Assembly: GCF_022763245.1 (NCBI RefSeq)
Contig: NZ_JALEGV010000028.1
Span: forward strand, 1 to 64,000
Direction: 5' to 3'
Length of the DNA stretch: 64,000 bases
Origin: Oricola sp.
GTDB taxonomy: Bacteria > Pseudomonadota > Alphaproteobacteria > Rhizobiales > Rhizobiaceae
This document shows positions 1-8,473 of the stretch, in pieces; within the stretch, counting starts at the first letter, position 1; each line of letters starts with the position of its first letter. The translations under genes were made by a program, and so were the position numbers. Below the pieces are notes generated by a model. It was not told the origin of the DNA and did no database searches. It worked only from the letters and a program-made list of their open reading frames with translations.

Positions 1-512
1 GCGGCTGCATGGGCTGGATCTGGCCGGATTGGCCCTGGCTCGGCGCGGCGGGCGTCGGTTGCATCGGCGCGGGCTGGCCGGGGCCGGACTGCATCGGTTG
101 CGGCGGCTGCATGGGTTGCATCTGCCCGGACTGGCCCTGGCTCGGCGCGGCGGGAGCCGGCTGCATCGGCGCAGGCTGGCCGGGGCCGGACTGCATTGGC
201 TGCGGCGGCTGCATGGGCTGCATCTGGCCGGACTGGCCTTGGCTCGGCGCGGCGGGTGTCGGCTGCATCGGCGCGGGTTGACCGGGCCCGGATTGCATCG
301 GCTGCGGCGGCTGCATGGGCTGCATCTGTCCGGACTGGCCCTGGCTCGGCGCGGCGGGAGTCGGTTGCATGGGCGCGGGCTGGCCGGAGCCGGACTGCAT
401 CGGCTGCGGCGGCTGCATGGGTTGCATCTGGCCGGACTGGCCCTGGTTTGGCGCGGTAGGTGTCGGCTGCATCGGAGCGGGTTGCATCGGTGCAGGTTGC
501 ATGGGCTGCATC
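1..512 (-). repeat. 102-bp in-frame tandem repeat array
   Basis: The same 11-base word (ggctgcatggg on the plus strand) recurs at 3, 105, 207, 309 and 411, an exact 102-bp period, so each unit encodes 34 residues. Units near the left edge are almost identical. The copy beyond ~440 is degenerate and breaks into short MQPM/APMQP units. The array continues past the window edge, so copy number is unknown. The differences between units are mostly at third codon positions, which supports the minus-strand reading frame. Confidence 0.9.
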
Positions 513-1168
513 GGTTGCATGGGTGACGGCTGGTTGGGATCGGGCTGGGGCTGCATCGGCTGAGCCGGTTGCGGCGGGACCGGCGGCGTCATCGCGGGGG
601 CCGATTGCGCGTTTCGCTGCAGGTTCTGCTGGTAGCCCTGCGGCGTCCATCCGCAATGCGCCTTGAAGATGTCGAGCGCGCTTCTGGAGCCCCTGAGGCC
701 GATTTCCGACCGGCCGCCGTTGAAGAAAACGATCGCGACATGGCCGGCCTGCAGGGCAGGGATCAGCGGATCGTCATAGGCGACCGACAGGACCGGCGTG
801 AACCCGATCATGCCGAACTCGACGGTTTCGGCGGTGTAGGTGTAGGCGGTGCCGTCGATCAGGAAGGAGATCGGCGCGTATTCGCCGTTGCGGCCGTTTT
901 CGGTGGCCGCCGCGTTGACCGTGATGGTGGCCGGCTGGCCGTTGCCGGTGCAGGCGATGATGATGCCGGTCTCTTCCTCGCAGTTGCGGCAGTCGATCGC
1001 GGCGATCTCTTCATAGACGCCGGTGTTGGACCAGACGGGCTCATAGGCGGATGCCGATGCAACGGGGAAGGCGAGGGCCGCCAGCAACGCTGCGGCTGCG
1101 TAGTCTTGCCGGGGTCTGAAACGGGAATGCGCTGCCGAAAAACCTAATACTCGCGCGCACTTCCACAT
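1..1168 (-). CDS. Secreted Met/Pro/Gln-rich repeat protein (partial, C-terminus off the left edge)
   Basis: I do not recognise the family. The ORF is open on the minus strand from ATG at 1168 to the window edge, about 389 codons. A hydrophobic stretch around residues 24-40 ending ASASA, then YEP, looks like a secretion signal with a rather long basic n-region; a GTG two codons upstream (1174) is an alternative start. Residues ~41-190 form a globular domain with four cysteines (DCRNC, IIACTG, AHCGW), which may form disulfides in the periplasm. From ~residue 200 the protein becomes low complexity, mostly Met, Pro and Gln, with a 34-residue tandem unit containing PMQPPQPMQSGPGQ. The plus-strand ORFs here are mirror images of the repeat. 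The function is unknown; an envelope protein with a flexible repeat tail is an inference. Confidence 0.75.
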   Translation of the reverse strand, partial: MWKCARVLGFSAAHSRFRPRQDYAAAALLAALAFPVASASAYEPVWSNTGVYEEIAAIDCRNCEEETGIIIACTGNGQPATITVNAAATENGRNGEYAPISFLIDGTAYTYTAETVEFGMIGFTPVLSVAYDDPLIPALQAGHVAIVFFNGGRSEIGLRGSRSALDIFKAHCGWTPQGYQQNLQRNAQSAPAMTPPVPPQPAQPMQPQPDPNQPSPMQPMQPMQPAPMQPAPMQPTPTAPNQGQSGQMQPMQPPQPMQSGSGQPAPMQPTPAAPSQGQSGQMQPMQPPQPMQSGPGQPAPMQPTPAAPSQGQSGQMQPMQPPQPMQSGPGQPAPMQPAPAAPSQGQSGQMQPMQPPQPMQSGPGQPAPMQPTPAAPSQGQSGQIQPMQP

Positions 1169-1325
1169 CTGCACCCCACCATTTTTCGCAAGCCCCGCGC
1201 CACCTTAGAGAAAACGCCGGGTTGTTCAATGCGGTTTCGGGATTTTTGTTCCGCTACGACAGTGCGGGCAAGAGAGGGCGGTCGCGAAGCCAGTATCCGC
1301 GCGGTTCCTCCAGGCGGTGGCGCAA

Positions 1326-1352
1326 CAAAAAAGGGCGCCCCGAAGGACGCCC
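1326..1352 (-). terminator. Rho-independent terminator of rplM-rpsI
   Basis: Read on the minus strand, an 8-bp GC-rich stem (GGGCGTCC / GGGCGCCC, one G-U pair) closes a TTCG tetraloop and is followed by six T. It lies about 30 bases past the rpsI stop codon. Confidence 0.9.
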
Positions 1353-1381
1353 ATGACTGGATGGTCGTTGTCCGAAACGCC

Positions 1382-1867
1382 TTAGCGCTTGGAGAACTGG
1401 AAGGACCGGCGGGCCTTCGCCTTGCCGTACTTCTTGCGCTCGACGACGCGGCTGTCGCGGGTCAGGAAGCCGCCCTTCTTCAGGACACCGCGCAGCTCCG
1501 GCTCGTAATAGGTGAGCGCCTTGGAGATGCCGTGACGAACGGCGCCCGCCTGGCCGGACAGGCCGCCGCCGGACGCGGTGGCGACGATGTCGTACTGGCC
1601 GGCGCGGTTGGCCGCGACGAGCGGCTGCTGCAGGATCATCTGCAGGACCGGACGTGCGAAATATTCGGTGAAGTCCTTGCCGCCGACGGTGATGCGGCCG
1701 GTGCCCGGCTTGATCCAGACGCGGGCGACCGCGTCCTTGCGCTTGCCGGTCGCGTAGGCGCGGCCGTGGGCGTCGAGCTTCTGGACATGAACCGGAGCTT
1801 CGGGAGCGTCGGCAGCGACGGCGCCGGTTGCTTCGCCGAGTTCTTCGAGGGAGTTGAGTTCAGCCAT
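1382..1867 (-). CDS. rpsI: 30S ribosomal protein S9 (uS9)
   Basis: Structural protein of the small ribosomal subunit, whose C-terminal tail reaches the P-site tRNA in known structures. The 161-residue product has a short acidic/alanine-rich N-terminal extension common in alphaproteobacteria, then the S9 core with [14 protein letters not shown] near residue 36 and the family's basic tail ending [10 protein letters not shown]. It follows rplM with five bases between stop and start and no clear ribosome binding site of its own, which suggests translational coupling. A strong terminator follows. Confidence 0.98.
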   Translation of the reverse strand: MAELNSLEELGEATGAVAADAPEAPVHVQKLDAHGRAYATGKRKDAVARVWIKPGTGRITVGGKDFTEYFARPVLQMILQQPLVAANRAGQYDIVATASGGGLSGQAGAVRHGISKALTYYEPELRGVLKKGGFLTRDSRVVERKKYGKAKARRSFQFSKR

Positions 1868-1872
1868 GGTGA

Positions 1873-2337
1873 TCAGGCCACTTTCTTGTTCTTGGGATTA
1901 AGCGCGGCGATATCCAGCACTTCCGGCTGCTGCGCCTCGTGCGGATGTTCGGTGCCGGCGTAAACACGCAGGTTCTTCATCTGGCGACGGCCGAGCGGGC
2001 CGCGCGGGATCATGCGTTCGACAGCCTTCTCGAGGACGCGCTCCGGGAACCGGCCGTCGAGAAGCTTCTCAGCGGTGCGTTCCTTGATGCCGCCCGGATG
2101 GCCGGTGTGCCAGTAATACTTCTTGTCCGACCGCTTCTTGCCGGTGAAGACCACTTTCTCGGCATTGATGATGATGACGTTGTCGCCGTCATCGACATGC
2201 GGGGTGAAGGTGGGCTTGTGCTTGCCGCGAAGGCGCATGGCGACGATGGATGCGAGACGTCCGACGACGAGACCTTCGGCGTCGATCAGCACCCATTTCT
2301 TCACCACGTCCGCGGGCTTCTGGGAGAAGGTACCCAT
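1873..2337 (-). CDS. rplM: 50S ribosomal protein L13 (uL13)
   Basis: Early-assembling large-subunit protein. The 154-residue length matches alphaproteobacterial L13. Motifs seen are [16 protein letters not shown] near the N-terminus, the [16 protein letters not shown] stretch and [19 protein letters not shown] near residue 115. The frame is open upstream to 2466, but the ATG at 2337 is chosen because homologues start here and AAGGAA lies about eight bases before it. It is the first gene of the rplM-rpsI operon. Confidence 0.97.
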   Translation of the reverse strand: MGTFSQKPADVVKKWVLIDAEGLVVGRLASIVAMRLRGKHKPTFTPHVDDGDNVIIINAEKVVFTGKKRSDKKYYWHTGHPGGIKERTAEKLLDGRFPERVLEKAVERMIPRGPLGRRQMKNLRVYAGTEHPHEAQQPEVLDIAALNPKNKKVA

Positions 2338-2739
2338 TGGTGTGTTCCTTGGTTCACGATCCCGAACCGGCCGGGCCGGAGCGGGCTTTTCTTGTTGCTT
2401 GGATTGCCGATTGACCGGCAAAAACATATCGCGCCGGACGGGTCCATGCGCGATTGGCGGTGTCATTAGGCGGGATCGGTGCGCGCGTCAAGCGGTATTT
2501 TGCGCACCTTTTGCGATTATATCAATGAAAACAATGACTTGAAAATACGGTATTATTTTACCGTATAGAATTGAGTGCAATCGCGAGGTTTCCTGGTCGC
2601 ATGTCGCGCGCTGGTTCGCCTGACGGCAACATGATGAAGCATCGCGCAGGGGAACGATTGTATTCGTCCGAAAGGCAGGTGGATTGACCGCCGGGCGGCA
2701 AGTGTTGCCAGACGACGATGTTTCGCCGATTGTGTCGTC
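2338..2739. other. Non-coding gap between rplM and the 2740 gene
   Basis: No convincing gene is visible in these 402 bases. The left half must hold the rplM promoter and leader on the minus strand. Around 2515-2570 the sequence is markedly AT-rich compared with everything around it and contains a perfect inverted repeat (2545-2566). Minus-strand ORFs that enter from the right are shadows of the 2740 gene. Confidence 0.6.
2545..2566. promoter_or_regulatory. Perfect inverted repeat, candidate operator
   Basis: ATACGGTA and TACCGTAT are exact reverse complements separated by six bases (TTATTT). A TTGAAA hexamer (2539-2544) abuts the left arm and TATAGA overlaps the right arm, so the repeat could sit inside a sigma-70-like promoter reading right. 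The regulator is unknown. Confidence 0.4.
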
Positions 2740-3777
2740 ATGAGAAGACGCGATCTCGCCGACCTGCTGTTTTCATGGATTGTCCTGATGTCGCTGTCGG
2801 GCACCGCGACTGCGGCGACCTGCGCGGGCGGGCCGGGCTGGGAGAGCCGGGAGATCGCCGGCGAGGTGAGGCATCCGGACCCGTTCCTGCACGAGGCCGG
2901 CGCGCAGACATTCCTGCTGGCCCCGTTCGAACACGGGTGGCGGATCGGGATGCTGGACCGCGACGGACTGGACGTCCCGGTGTTCGCGGCGCCTCGGCAT
3001 CCGGTCGAGACCAATCCGGCGACGCTCGCCGGATGGCATTTCCGCAATCGAGACAACACCGCGCCGAACACCGGCGATGTCAACGCGCCGCAGCGTGAGC
3101 GGCGATTCGCATTCGGCACGCTGGCGGAGGATGCCGCCAATCCCGGCGCATCGCCGCCGGGTGCCGAGGGGCTGGGCGGCCTCGGCGTCCTCACGATCGC
3201 GGATTTCGAGCTGACGCCGCCCGCGGCCGGAGAGCGGGCGGGCTTCAGGTCGCTCGCCTTCACCGTCTGCCTGGTCTGGAAGGGCGGCGGCGACAGGCTC
3301 GCGCCGATTGTGGACGACGATCCGAGCGTGGCCTTCGACGCGGCCGTGGCGACGATGAAGGGATGCGGGCTGGATACAGCGCTCTTCGCGGTGTCCGACC
3401 ACATGGGGAAGCGGGGAGACTTCGTGCAAACCGCCTTTTTGACGCCCGACATGGACGGCGACGCCGTTCCCGACCTCGTCGTGCCGGTGTTGCGGCGCGA
3501 TGACAACGCGCCGGCTCTCGCGGTCTGCCTTGCGGGCACGGACACGCTGCTGCTGGCGGGGTTCGACGGCCGGATCGGGCGGCATCTCGATCCGGCCTAC
3601 TTCGGCCGCGCGGACGGTTGGGGCGTTCACGAGGGTCCGGTCGGGTCATCGCCCGAGGAGGGCGCGCCGCCGCAACTGACCGCGGACGCGATCAGGCTGA
3701 GCAAGGAGGAAAGCTCAAGCGTCCTCCTTTATCTGACGCCTGACCTTACATTCTCAAGCTATTGGCAGGGTGACTGA
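2740..3777 (+). CDS. Hypothetical secreted protein with a calcium-loop-like motif
   Basis: The family is not recognised. The 345-residue product starts with a hydrophobic segment (FSWIVLMSLSGTATA, residues ~11-26) that looks like a signal peptide with cleavage near residue 26, so it is probably periplasmic or secreted. Five or more cysteines follow. DMDGDAVPD at residues ~237-245 has the D-x-D-G-D-x3-D spacing of EF-hand/FG-GAP-type calcium loops, and the stretch around it (DLVVPVLRRDDNAPALAVC) is consistent with a single FG-GAP-like repeat. Its stop sits immediately before the small membrane protein gene at 3779, so the two are probably cotranscribed. No good ribosome binding site is seen before the ATG. 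Confidence 0.7.
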   Translation: MRRRDLADLLFSWIVLMSLSGTATAATCAGGPGWESREIAGEVRHPDPFLHEAGAQTFLLAPFEHGWRIGMLDRDGLDVPVFAAPRHPVETNPATLAGWHFRNRDNTAPNTGDVNAPQRERRFAFGTLAEDAANPGASPPGAEGLGGLGVLTIADFELTPPAAGERAGFRSLAFTVCLVWKGGGDRLAPIVDDDPSVAFDAAVATMKGCGLDTALFAVSDHMGKRGDFVQTAFLTPDMDGDAVPDLVVPVLRRDDNAPALAVCLAGTDTLLLAGFDGRIGRHLDPAYFGRADGWGVHEGPVGSSPEEGAPPQLTADAIRLSKEESSSVLLYLTPDLTFSSYWQGD

Positions 3778-3778
3778 A

Positions 3779-4150
3779 ATGATCGGCAAGAAGACGATCG
3801 TCATCGCGTTGGTGCTGGTGTGGGCCGGCGTGTTCTTCGGCTCGTTCCTCGCTTCGTCGGCGATCGAGGGGCCGCGCAACATCGACACCGGCTTCAGGCG
3901 GCTGGACGTGCTCGCGCAATACCACATCGTCGCCATTTCGCTGGCGATCGTCTCCGCAGTGCTGGGGATTGTCTGGCGCCGGCAGGCGGCGCGGATCTTG
4001 CCGATCGGTCTTGTGCCGCTTTCGGTGACGGCGCTGCTGGTGGTTGGCGTCCTGGTCGTGGCGACGTTCCTGCGGGATAGCCCGGCGCCTCAGCCGCCCC
4101 TCACGCCGACGGCGCCGGCAGCGTCGGCCGTCGATCAGCCGGCGACGTGA
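3779..4150 (+). CDS. Small three-helix membrane protein, unknown function
   Basis: The product has 123 residues and three predicted membrane segments: IVIALVLVWAGVFFGSFLAS, the YHIVAISLAIVSAVLGIVW region, and LIGLVPLSVT to VVATFL-like sequence near residue 85-105. The tail is Pro/Ala-rich. The ATG at 3779 is preferred because AGGGTGA lies just upstream; a GTG at 3770 that overlaps the preceding gene is possible. No family was recognised. It probably works with or is cotranscribed with the secreted protein ahead of it. Confidence 0.65.
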   Translation: MIGKKTIVIALVLVWAGVFFGSFLASSAIEGPRNIDTGFRRLDVLAQYHIVAISLAIVSAVLGIVWRRQAARILPIGLVPLSVTALLVVGVLVVATFLRDSPAPQPPLTPTAPAASAVDQPAT

Positions 4151-4157
4151 CCCGGCC

Positions 4158-4592
4158 TCAGCGCGGCGGCACCGAATAGGTCAGCGATCCCTGCGCGATC
4201 AGGTCGTCCTCGGCGTCCTTGATCGCGACGCTGGTGACGACCAGGCGCTTGCCGAGTTTCAGGAGCGTGCAGGTGGCGTAGAGCGGGCCGGGGGCGGCCT
4301 TGCGCATGAAGTCGAGATGGACGCTCGTCGTCACCGAGAGGCCCTTCAGGCCGATATGCGCCATGATCGCGTAATAGGCGGCGAGGTCGGCCAGCGTGAA
4401 GAGCGTCGGGCCGGAGACGGTTCCGCCGGGGCGCAGATGGGCGTCGGTGGCGTCGAGCCGGAGCGTCAGGTAGCCCGGACCGAGGTCCTCGATGTGATAG
4501 ACCTTGCCGTCCCTGAAGGCCTGGGAAAACTCGCGGACGATGTAGTCCTCGAGTTCTTCTGCGGTGACGACCGGTTCGGGGTGCTTGCTCAT
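4158..4592 (-). CDS. PaaI-type hot-dog fold thioesterase
   Basis: A 144-residue single-domain protein of the PaaI/4HBT hot-dog family, which hydrolyses acyl- or aryl-CoA thioesters in the cytosol. The family signature RPGGTVSGPTLFTLADLAAY (residues ~54-73) is the helix and active-site region, followed by SVTTSVHLDFMRKAAPG and a long beta strand. It converges on the 3779 gene with a seven-base gap and diverges from the crotonase gene at 4705, so the ~110 bases between probably hold both promoters. The exact substrate cannot be deduced. Confidence 0.85.
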   Translation of the reverse strand: MSKHPEPVVTAEELEDYIVREFSQAFRDGKVYHIEDLGPGYLTLRLDATDAHLRPGGTVSGPTLFTLADLAAYYAIMAHIGLKGLSVTTSVHLDFMRKAAPGPLYATCTLLKLGKRLVVTSVAIKDAEDDLIAQGSLTYSVPPR

Positions 4593-4704
4593 GCGCGGGC
4601 CTTGATCGGAGTGCGGTGAAGGATTGACTCGGTACGTCTGACTTGCCGCCGGGTTTGGCGTGCTGGTAGATATCCGTCAACCGATACCTTTGGGAGGAGC
4701 CCCG

Positions 4705-5517
4705 ATGTCCGCACGTCCCGCCCTTGTCGAAACGCCGCCCGTCACCAGCGACCGGATCGGCCCCGTCTTGCGCCTGACGCTCTCCAACCCGCCGGCAAAC
4801 GCGCTGTCGATCGCCACGATGGAGGCGCTGATGGCGGCGCTTGCCGAGGGGCGCGAAGACGCCGACGTGCGCGTGATCGTCATCGCGGCGTCGGGCAAGG
4901 TGTTTTCCGCCGGCCACGACCTGAAGGAAATGACCGTGCACCGCGCCGACGAGGACCGGGGCAGGGCCTTCTTCGAAAAGACCATGCGCATGTGCGCAGA
5001 GCTGATGCAGGCGATCGTCACGCTGCCAAAGCCCGTGATCGCCGAGATCGACGGGCTGGCGACGGCGGCGGGCTGCCAGCTCGTCGCGTCCTGCGACCTG
5101 GCCATCTGCACCGACACGTCGAGCTTCGCGACGCCGGGGGTCAATATCGGGCTGTTCTGCTCGACGCCGATGGTGGCGCTGACGCGCAACGTGCACCGCA
5201 AGCAGGCGATGGAGATGCTGCTGACCGGCGAGACGATCGACGCATCGACGGCGCGCGAATTCGGCCTCGTCAACCGGATCGTGCCGAAGGACTACCTCAA
5301 CCAGGTTGTCCAGAAATATGCCGAAGTGATTGCCTCGAAATCGCCTCTGACACTGAAGACCGGCAAGGAGGCGTTCTACCACCAGGCCGAGATGAGCCTT
5401 TCGGACGCCTACGACTATTGCGCCAATGTGATGGTGGAAAACATGCTGTTCCGCGACGCCGAGGAGGGGATCGGAGCGTTCCTGCAGAAGCGCAAGCCGG
5501 AGTGGACGGGGGAGTAG
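4705..5517 (+). CDS. Enoyl-CoA hydratase/isomerase family protein (ECHDC3-like)
   Basis: The 270-residue crotonase-fold protein carries the oxyanion-hole segment GKVFSAGHDLKEM (residues ~66-78) and the SSFATPGVNIGLFCSTPMV stretch around residue 140-158, which resembles the ECHDC3 branch of the family more than the fatty-acid oxidation enzymes. The usual catalytic glutamate position after the CDLAI segment is not obvious, so hydratase activity is uncertain. The start at 4705 follows GGGAGGAG at good spacing; the frame is open to 4660. Its neighbour is a divergent acyl-CoA thioesterase, which suggests acyl-CoA metabolism. Confidence 0.88.
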   Translation: MSARPALVETPPVTSDRIGPVLRLTLSNPPANALSIATMEALMAALAEGREDADVRVIVIAASGKVFSAGHDLKEMTVHRADEDRGRAFFEKTMRMCAELMQAIVTLPKPVIAEIDGLATAAGCQLVASCDLAICTDTSSFATPGVNIGLFCSTPMVALTRNVHRKQAMEMLLTGETIDASTAREFGLVNRIVPKDYLNQVVQKYAEVIASKSPLTLKTGKEAFYHQAEMSLSDAYDYCANVMVENMLFRDAEEGIGAFLQKRKPEWTGE

Positions 5518-5583
5518 GGGCGCCTCGTTCAAGGGCATGCGATTTGCGTTGGAGGACGCCCTGACGGCTGCTAACCTTGCGTC

Positions 5584-6129
5584 ATGGTTGAACCTCGGAA
5601 AACAGTTTTCACGCGAGAGCTGATCACGGCCGATTCCCTCGGCGAACCGTGCGAGCGAGTTTCGCGCGTCGCGGTGGCCGCGGTTTTCCGCAATTCGCTG
5701 GCCGGCCGTTTCGAGCGTGACCTGTCCGCCCTTTTCGAGATCGGCGCCGTTCTGGGCCAAGATCTCGCGCGGCAGGCCGTCGCGATGCTCGACGGGCCGG
5801 CGGTGTCCTATGGCAAGGCTGCAATCGTCGGCGCTGACGGTGACATGGAGCATGGCGGAGCCGTCATTCATCCCAAGTTGGGCGCGCCCATGCGCGCCGC
5901 CGTCGATGGCGGGGAGGCCGTCATTGCCTCCAATGTGAAAGTCGGGGGCATCGGCGCGTCGATCGATCTGCCGCTCGGCCACAAGGACAATCCCTGGTCG
6001 TTCGACCATTTCGACACGATGACGCTGTGCGTGCCGGACGCGCCGCGGCCTGACGAGATCGTCATGTTCATCGCCTATGCCACGCGCGGTCGACCGATTC
6101 CGCGATGCGGCAGCGGGCCGGTGAAATAG
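5584..6129 (+). CDS. Amino acid synthesis family protein (AA_synth)
   Basis: The 181-residue product looks like the AA_synth family (PF06684). Conserved-looking segments are RVAVAAVFRNSLAGRF, LSYGKAA-like text (PAVSYGKAAIVG), DMEHGGAVIHPKLGAPMR and SIDLPLGHKDNPWSFDHFD. Members are described as amino acid synthesis proteins or are found beside aromatic degradation genes; the reaction is not established. It stands alone here, 66 bases after the crotonase gene, without an obvious operon partner. Family call is from memory of the motifs. Confidence 0.8.
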   Translation: MVEPRKTVFTRELITADSLGEPCERVSRVAVAAVFRNSLAGRFERDLSALFEIGAVLGQDLARQAVAMLDGPAVSYGKAAIVGADGDMEHGGAVIHPKLGAPMRAAVDGGEAVIASNVKVGGIGASIDLPLGHKDNPWSFDHFDTMTLCVPDAPRPDEIVMFIAYATRGRPIPRCGSGPVK

Positions 6130-6227
6130 ACGGGAACCGTCGCCGCGAACCGGCGCGGCCTGGTCGCGCGGCTGAATTGACAGTCGTTTCCGTTCCCTTT
6201 ATGTTCTTCTTTTGAGAGAGGGCCGCC

Positions 6228-6656
6228 ATGAGTTTCGATCCACGCATATCCATGATCACGCTCGGCGTCGCCGATCTGGCCGCCGCGACGGCGTTTTACG
6301 AGAAGCTCGGTTTCGAGAAGTCGTCTGCCTCGCAGGAGAGTGTCACCTTCTTCAAGATGAAGGGCACGGCTCTGGGGCTGTTCGGGCGCGACTCGCTGGC
6401 GGAGGATGCCGGCGTCGCGGAGGAAGGATCGGGGTTTCGCGCGGTTACGCTGGCGCATAATCTGGGCAGCGAGGCGGAAGTGGACGCGGCATATGCGCAT
6501 GCGCTGGCCTGCGGCGCGACGGCAGTGAAGAAGCCCGAGAAAGTGTTCTGGGGCGGCTATTCCGGCTATTTCGCGGATCCGGACGGGCATCTCTGGGAAC
6601 TGGCGTTCAACCCGTTCATGGAAAACGACGAGAACGGCTTCATGCAATTGCCGTAA
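6228..6656 (+). CDS. VOC family (glyoxalase-like) protein
   Basis: A 142-residue protein with the vicinal-oxygen-chelate fold: ISMITLGVADLAAATAFYEK at the N-terminus gives the first beta-alpha unit and GYFADPDGHLWELAFNPF near residues 109-126 gives the second with the typical DPDGxxWE motif. Members bind divalent metal and act as dioxygenases, lyases or resistance proteins; this subgroup (YaeR/PhnB-like) is not assigned a substrate. The ATG at 6228 follows GAGAGAGGGCC, a good ribosome binding site. Confidence 0.88.
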   Translation: MSFDPRISMITLGVADLAAATAFYEKLGFEKSSASQESVTFFKMKGTALGLFGRDSLAEDAGVAEEGSGFRAVTLAHNLGSEAEVDAAYAHALACGATAVKKPEKVFWGGYSGYFADPDGHLWELAFNPFMENDENGFMQLP

Positions 6657-6705
6657 TGGCGCCTAGGATCGCGCCCCGGGCCGAAAGAGACCGGGGGTGG
6701 CGACG

Positions 6706-7545
6706 ATGGCACGCTTCAGACGGGTTGCGCGGGGCCGTTTCGGGCCGGTGCTGGCTGCGATCGCGATGCTCATGCCGATGGCGGCGGATGCTGCCTCGGA
6801 CGACGGAACGCGGCCCGGCTACGAGACGATCATTCTGGACGCGGACGACACCGCGAATGCGGAACTGGCCCGGTTCATGGAAAGCGCGGGCCGGGCGCTG
6901 TGGCGCTTTTCCTCGGGCTTCGGCAAGAGCCGGCCGGCAAGCCCCGCCGGCGAGGTCTTCACGGAAAGCGTCGCCGTCTATCTCGGCACGACGGAACTGA
7001 CACCTGACGATCGGTTCGACCTTTTGGGCCGGATCCCGCGCGACGAGGTTCTTGCCATGCTCGGCCAGATGGCGGCCGACGAGCCGATCCGGACCATCGG
7101 CGCGCAGGCGGGCGGGGCAAGGATCGTCAACGCGCTGATCTCCGACGGAATGACCCGGCCGAACGTCCAGTTGCGGGAAGAAATCTGCACAGCGTCGTTC
7201 GAGCGGCTGACGCATACGCGGATGACCGCGCTGCTCGAAGCGACCGGCACGACGATCGAGGCCTGGGGCGTCGCCGCCGCCCCGGGTGACGAGGCCGATT
7301 ATCTTCGCGACAGCCTGCCGCTGCGTTGGGAGCGCGGGCAGTTGCTTCATGTCGATCTGGACGCGCCGCCCATCCGGTCGTGCTGCTGGGGCTATGTCGT
7401 GATGCCGGACGGCAGCGGCTCCTATGTGCAATTCGCATTCGGCCGGGGCGCGTTCCTGCCTTACCTGTCGAGCCATGCCTGTTTCACGCGCACGCCGGAT
7501 GGCTGGCGCGTGAGCACGATCGCTCTGCGGATGCGACCCCGGTGA
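6706..7545 (+). CDS. Hypothetical secreted protein, first of a tandem paralogous pair
   Basis: The family is not recognised. A signal peptide (GPVLAAIAMLMPMAADAAS, cleavage near residue 30) is followed by a ~250-residue domain. Segments VYLGTTELTPDDRFDLLGR, EEICTASFERLTHTRM, PLRWERGQLLHVD, MPDGSGSYVQFA and YLSSHACF all have counterparts in the next gene, so the two arose by tandem duplication. Two conserved cysteines (EEIC, SHAC) may pair in the periplasm. The ATG at 6706 is preferred over a GTG at 6697 because GGGGGTGG precedes it. Confidence 0.72.
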   Translation: MARFRRVARGRFGPVLAAIAMLMPMAADAASDDGTRPGYETIILDADDTANAELARFMESAGRALWRFSSGFGKSRPASPAGEVFTESVAVYLGTTELTPDDRFDLLGRIPRDEVLAMLGQMAADEPIRTIGAQAGGARIVNALISDGMTRPNVQLREEICTASFERLTHTRMTALLEATGTTIEAWGVAAAPGDEADYLRDSLPLRWERGQLLHVDLDAPPIRSCCWGYVVMPDGSGSYVQFAFGRGAFLPYLSSHACFTRTPDGWRVSTIALRMRPR

Positions 7546-7630
7546 GGGCGACGCGGCTCGACATCAAGGCGCGAAACGGGAAGAGTGCGCGCGACGGGAC
7601 CGGGGCACACGCAGGGTCGGAGGAGCATCG

Positions 7631-8434
7631 ATGACGAAACGCATGACGACGAGAGGCCTGTCGCTGGCCGCCGCGCTCTTCCTGGCCATCGTCCAGCCGG
7701 TTGCGTCGGCGGCGCAGGGCATGTCCTATCCCGCCACGTCGGTGCGCATTTCCTTCCCGCCGGACTTCCTGATCGAGGATGTCGTGGCGCGCGCGCTGGA
7801 AGCCACACGCGCCTATGAGGCGGGCGACGAGGAGACGTTTGAGCGCGTCGAAAGCTTCCTGGCCGACAGCGTGGTCTTCTATATCGGCGACGTCGAACTC
7901 TCCGGCGACGAGCGGTTCGACCATTGGGGCCGCTACGACAAGACGGACGTGTTTTGGCAACTGGGCCGCAAGACCGCCTACGGCAACATCAAGATCGATG
8001 AAGCGGAGGCGCGCGGGGTCGGGCTGCTGGAGGAACTGCTCGCGGATGGCGTGATCGGCCTCAATTCATGGCTCGGCGGGGAATATTGCACGTCGTCCTA
8101 CGGCAAGCTCGCGCATGACGAGATGGCCGCGCTGGTGGAGGAGACCGGCACGCTGGTTCATGACTGGCGCGTCGCCACCAAAGCCTCCGGCGCGTTCGAG
8201 TTTCGCGAGGGCGAGACGCCGCTGACATGGGAGGAGGGGCAGTTGCTCCTGGTCGATCCCAAGTCGCCATTCATCCGGGGACATCTTCGCATCGTCACGC
8301 CCGACGGCAGCGGCGCCTATGTCCGCATGGACGACGGGCAGACCGGGCTGCAGCCCTATCTGAGCAGTCATGTCTGTTTCGAGGAACGCGAGGACGATTG
8401 GGCGATCAGCGCGATCGCCCTGCGCATTCCCTAG
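7631..8434 (+). CDS. Hypothetical secreted protein, second of a tandem paralogous pair
   Basis: A 267-residue paralogue of the preceding gene. It has a signal peptide (LSLAAALFLAIVQPVASAA) and the matching landmarks VFYIGDVELSGDERFDHWGR, GEYCTSSYGKLAHDEM, PLTWEEGQLLLVD, TPDGSGAYVRMD and YLSSHVCF. The start follows GGAGGAG at good spacing. By eye about one third of the aligned residues are shared, so the duplication is old. The role is unknown; conserved cysteines and export suggest a periplasmic domain. Confidence 0.75.
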   Translation: MTKRMTTRGLSLAAALFLAIVQPVASAAQGMSYPATSVRISFPPDFLIEDVVARALEATRAYEAGDEETFERVESFLADSVVFYIGDVELSGDERFDHWGRYDKTDVFWQLGRKTAYGNIKIDEAEARGVGLLEELLADGVIGLNSWLGGEYCTSSYGKLAHDEMAALVEETGTLVHDWRVATKASGAFEFREGETPLTWEEGQLLLVDPKSPFIRGHLRIVTPDGSGAYVRMDDGQTGLQPYLSSHVCFEEREDDWAISAIALRIP

Positions 8435-8473
8435 TTTCGCTTCGCCACCACCGCGCAGAAAAAAGACGGCCCC

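Noticed and set aside
1-512. CRISPR array
   Set aside because: The repeat is contiguous with a 102-bp period, has no spacers and is coding.
9-563. Overlapping plus-strand ORFs rich in Gly, Cys and Trp at the left edge
   Set aside because: They mirror the 102-bp repeat of the minus-strand gene, which has a signal peptide, a globular domain and synonymous third-position changes.
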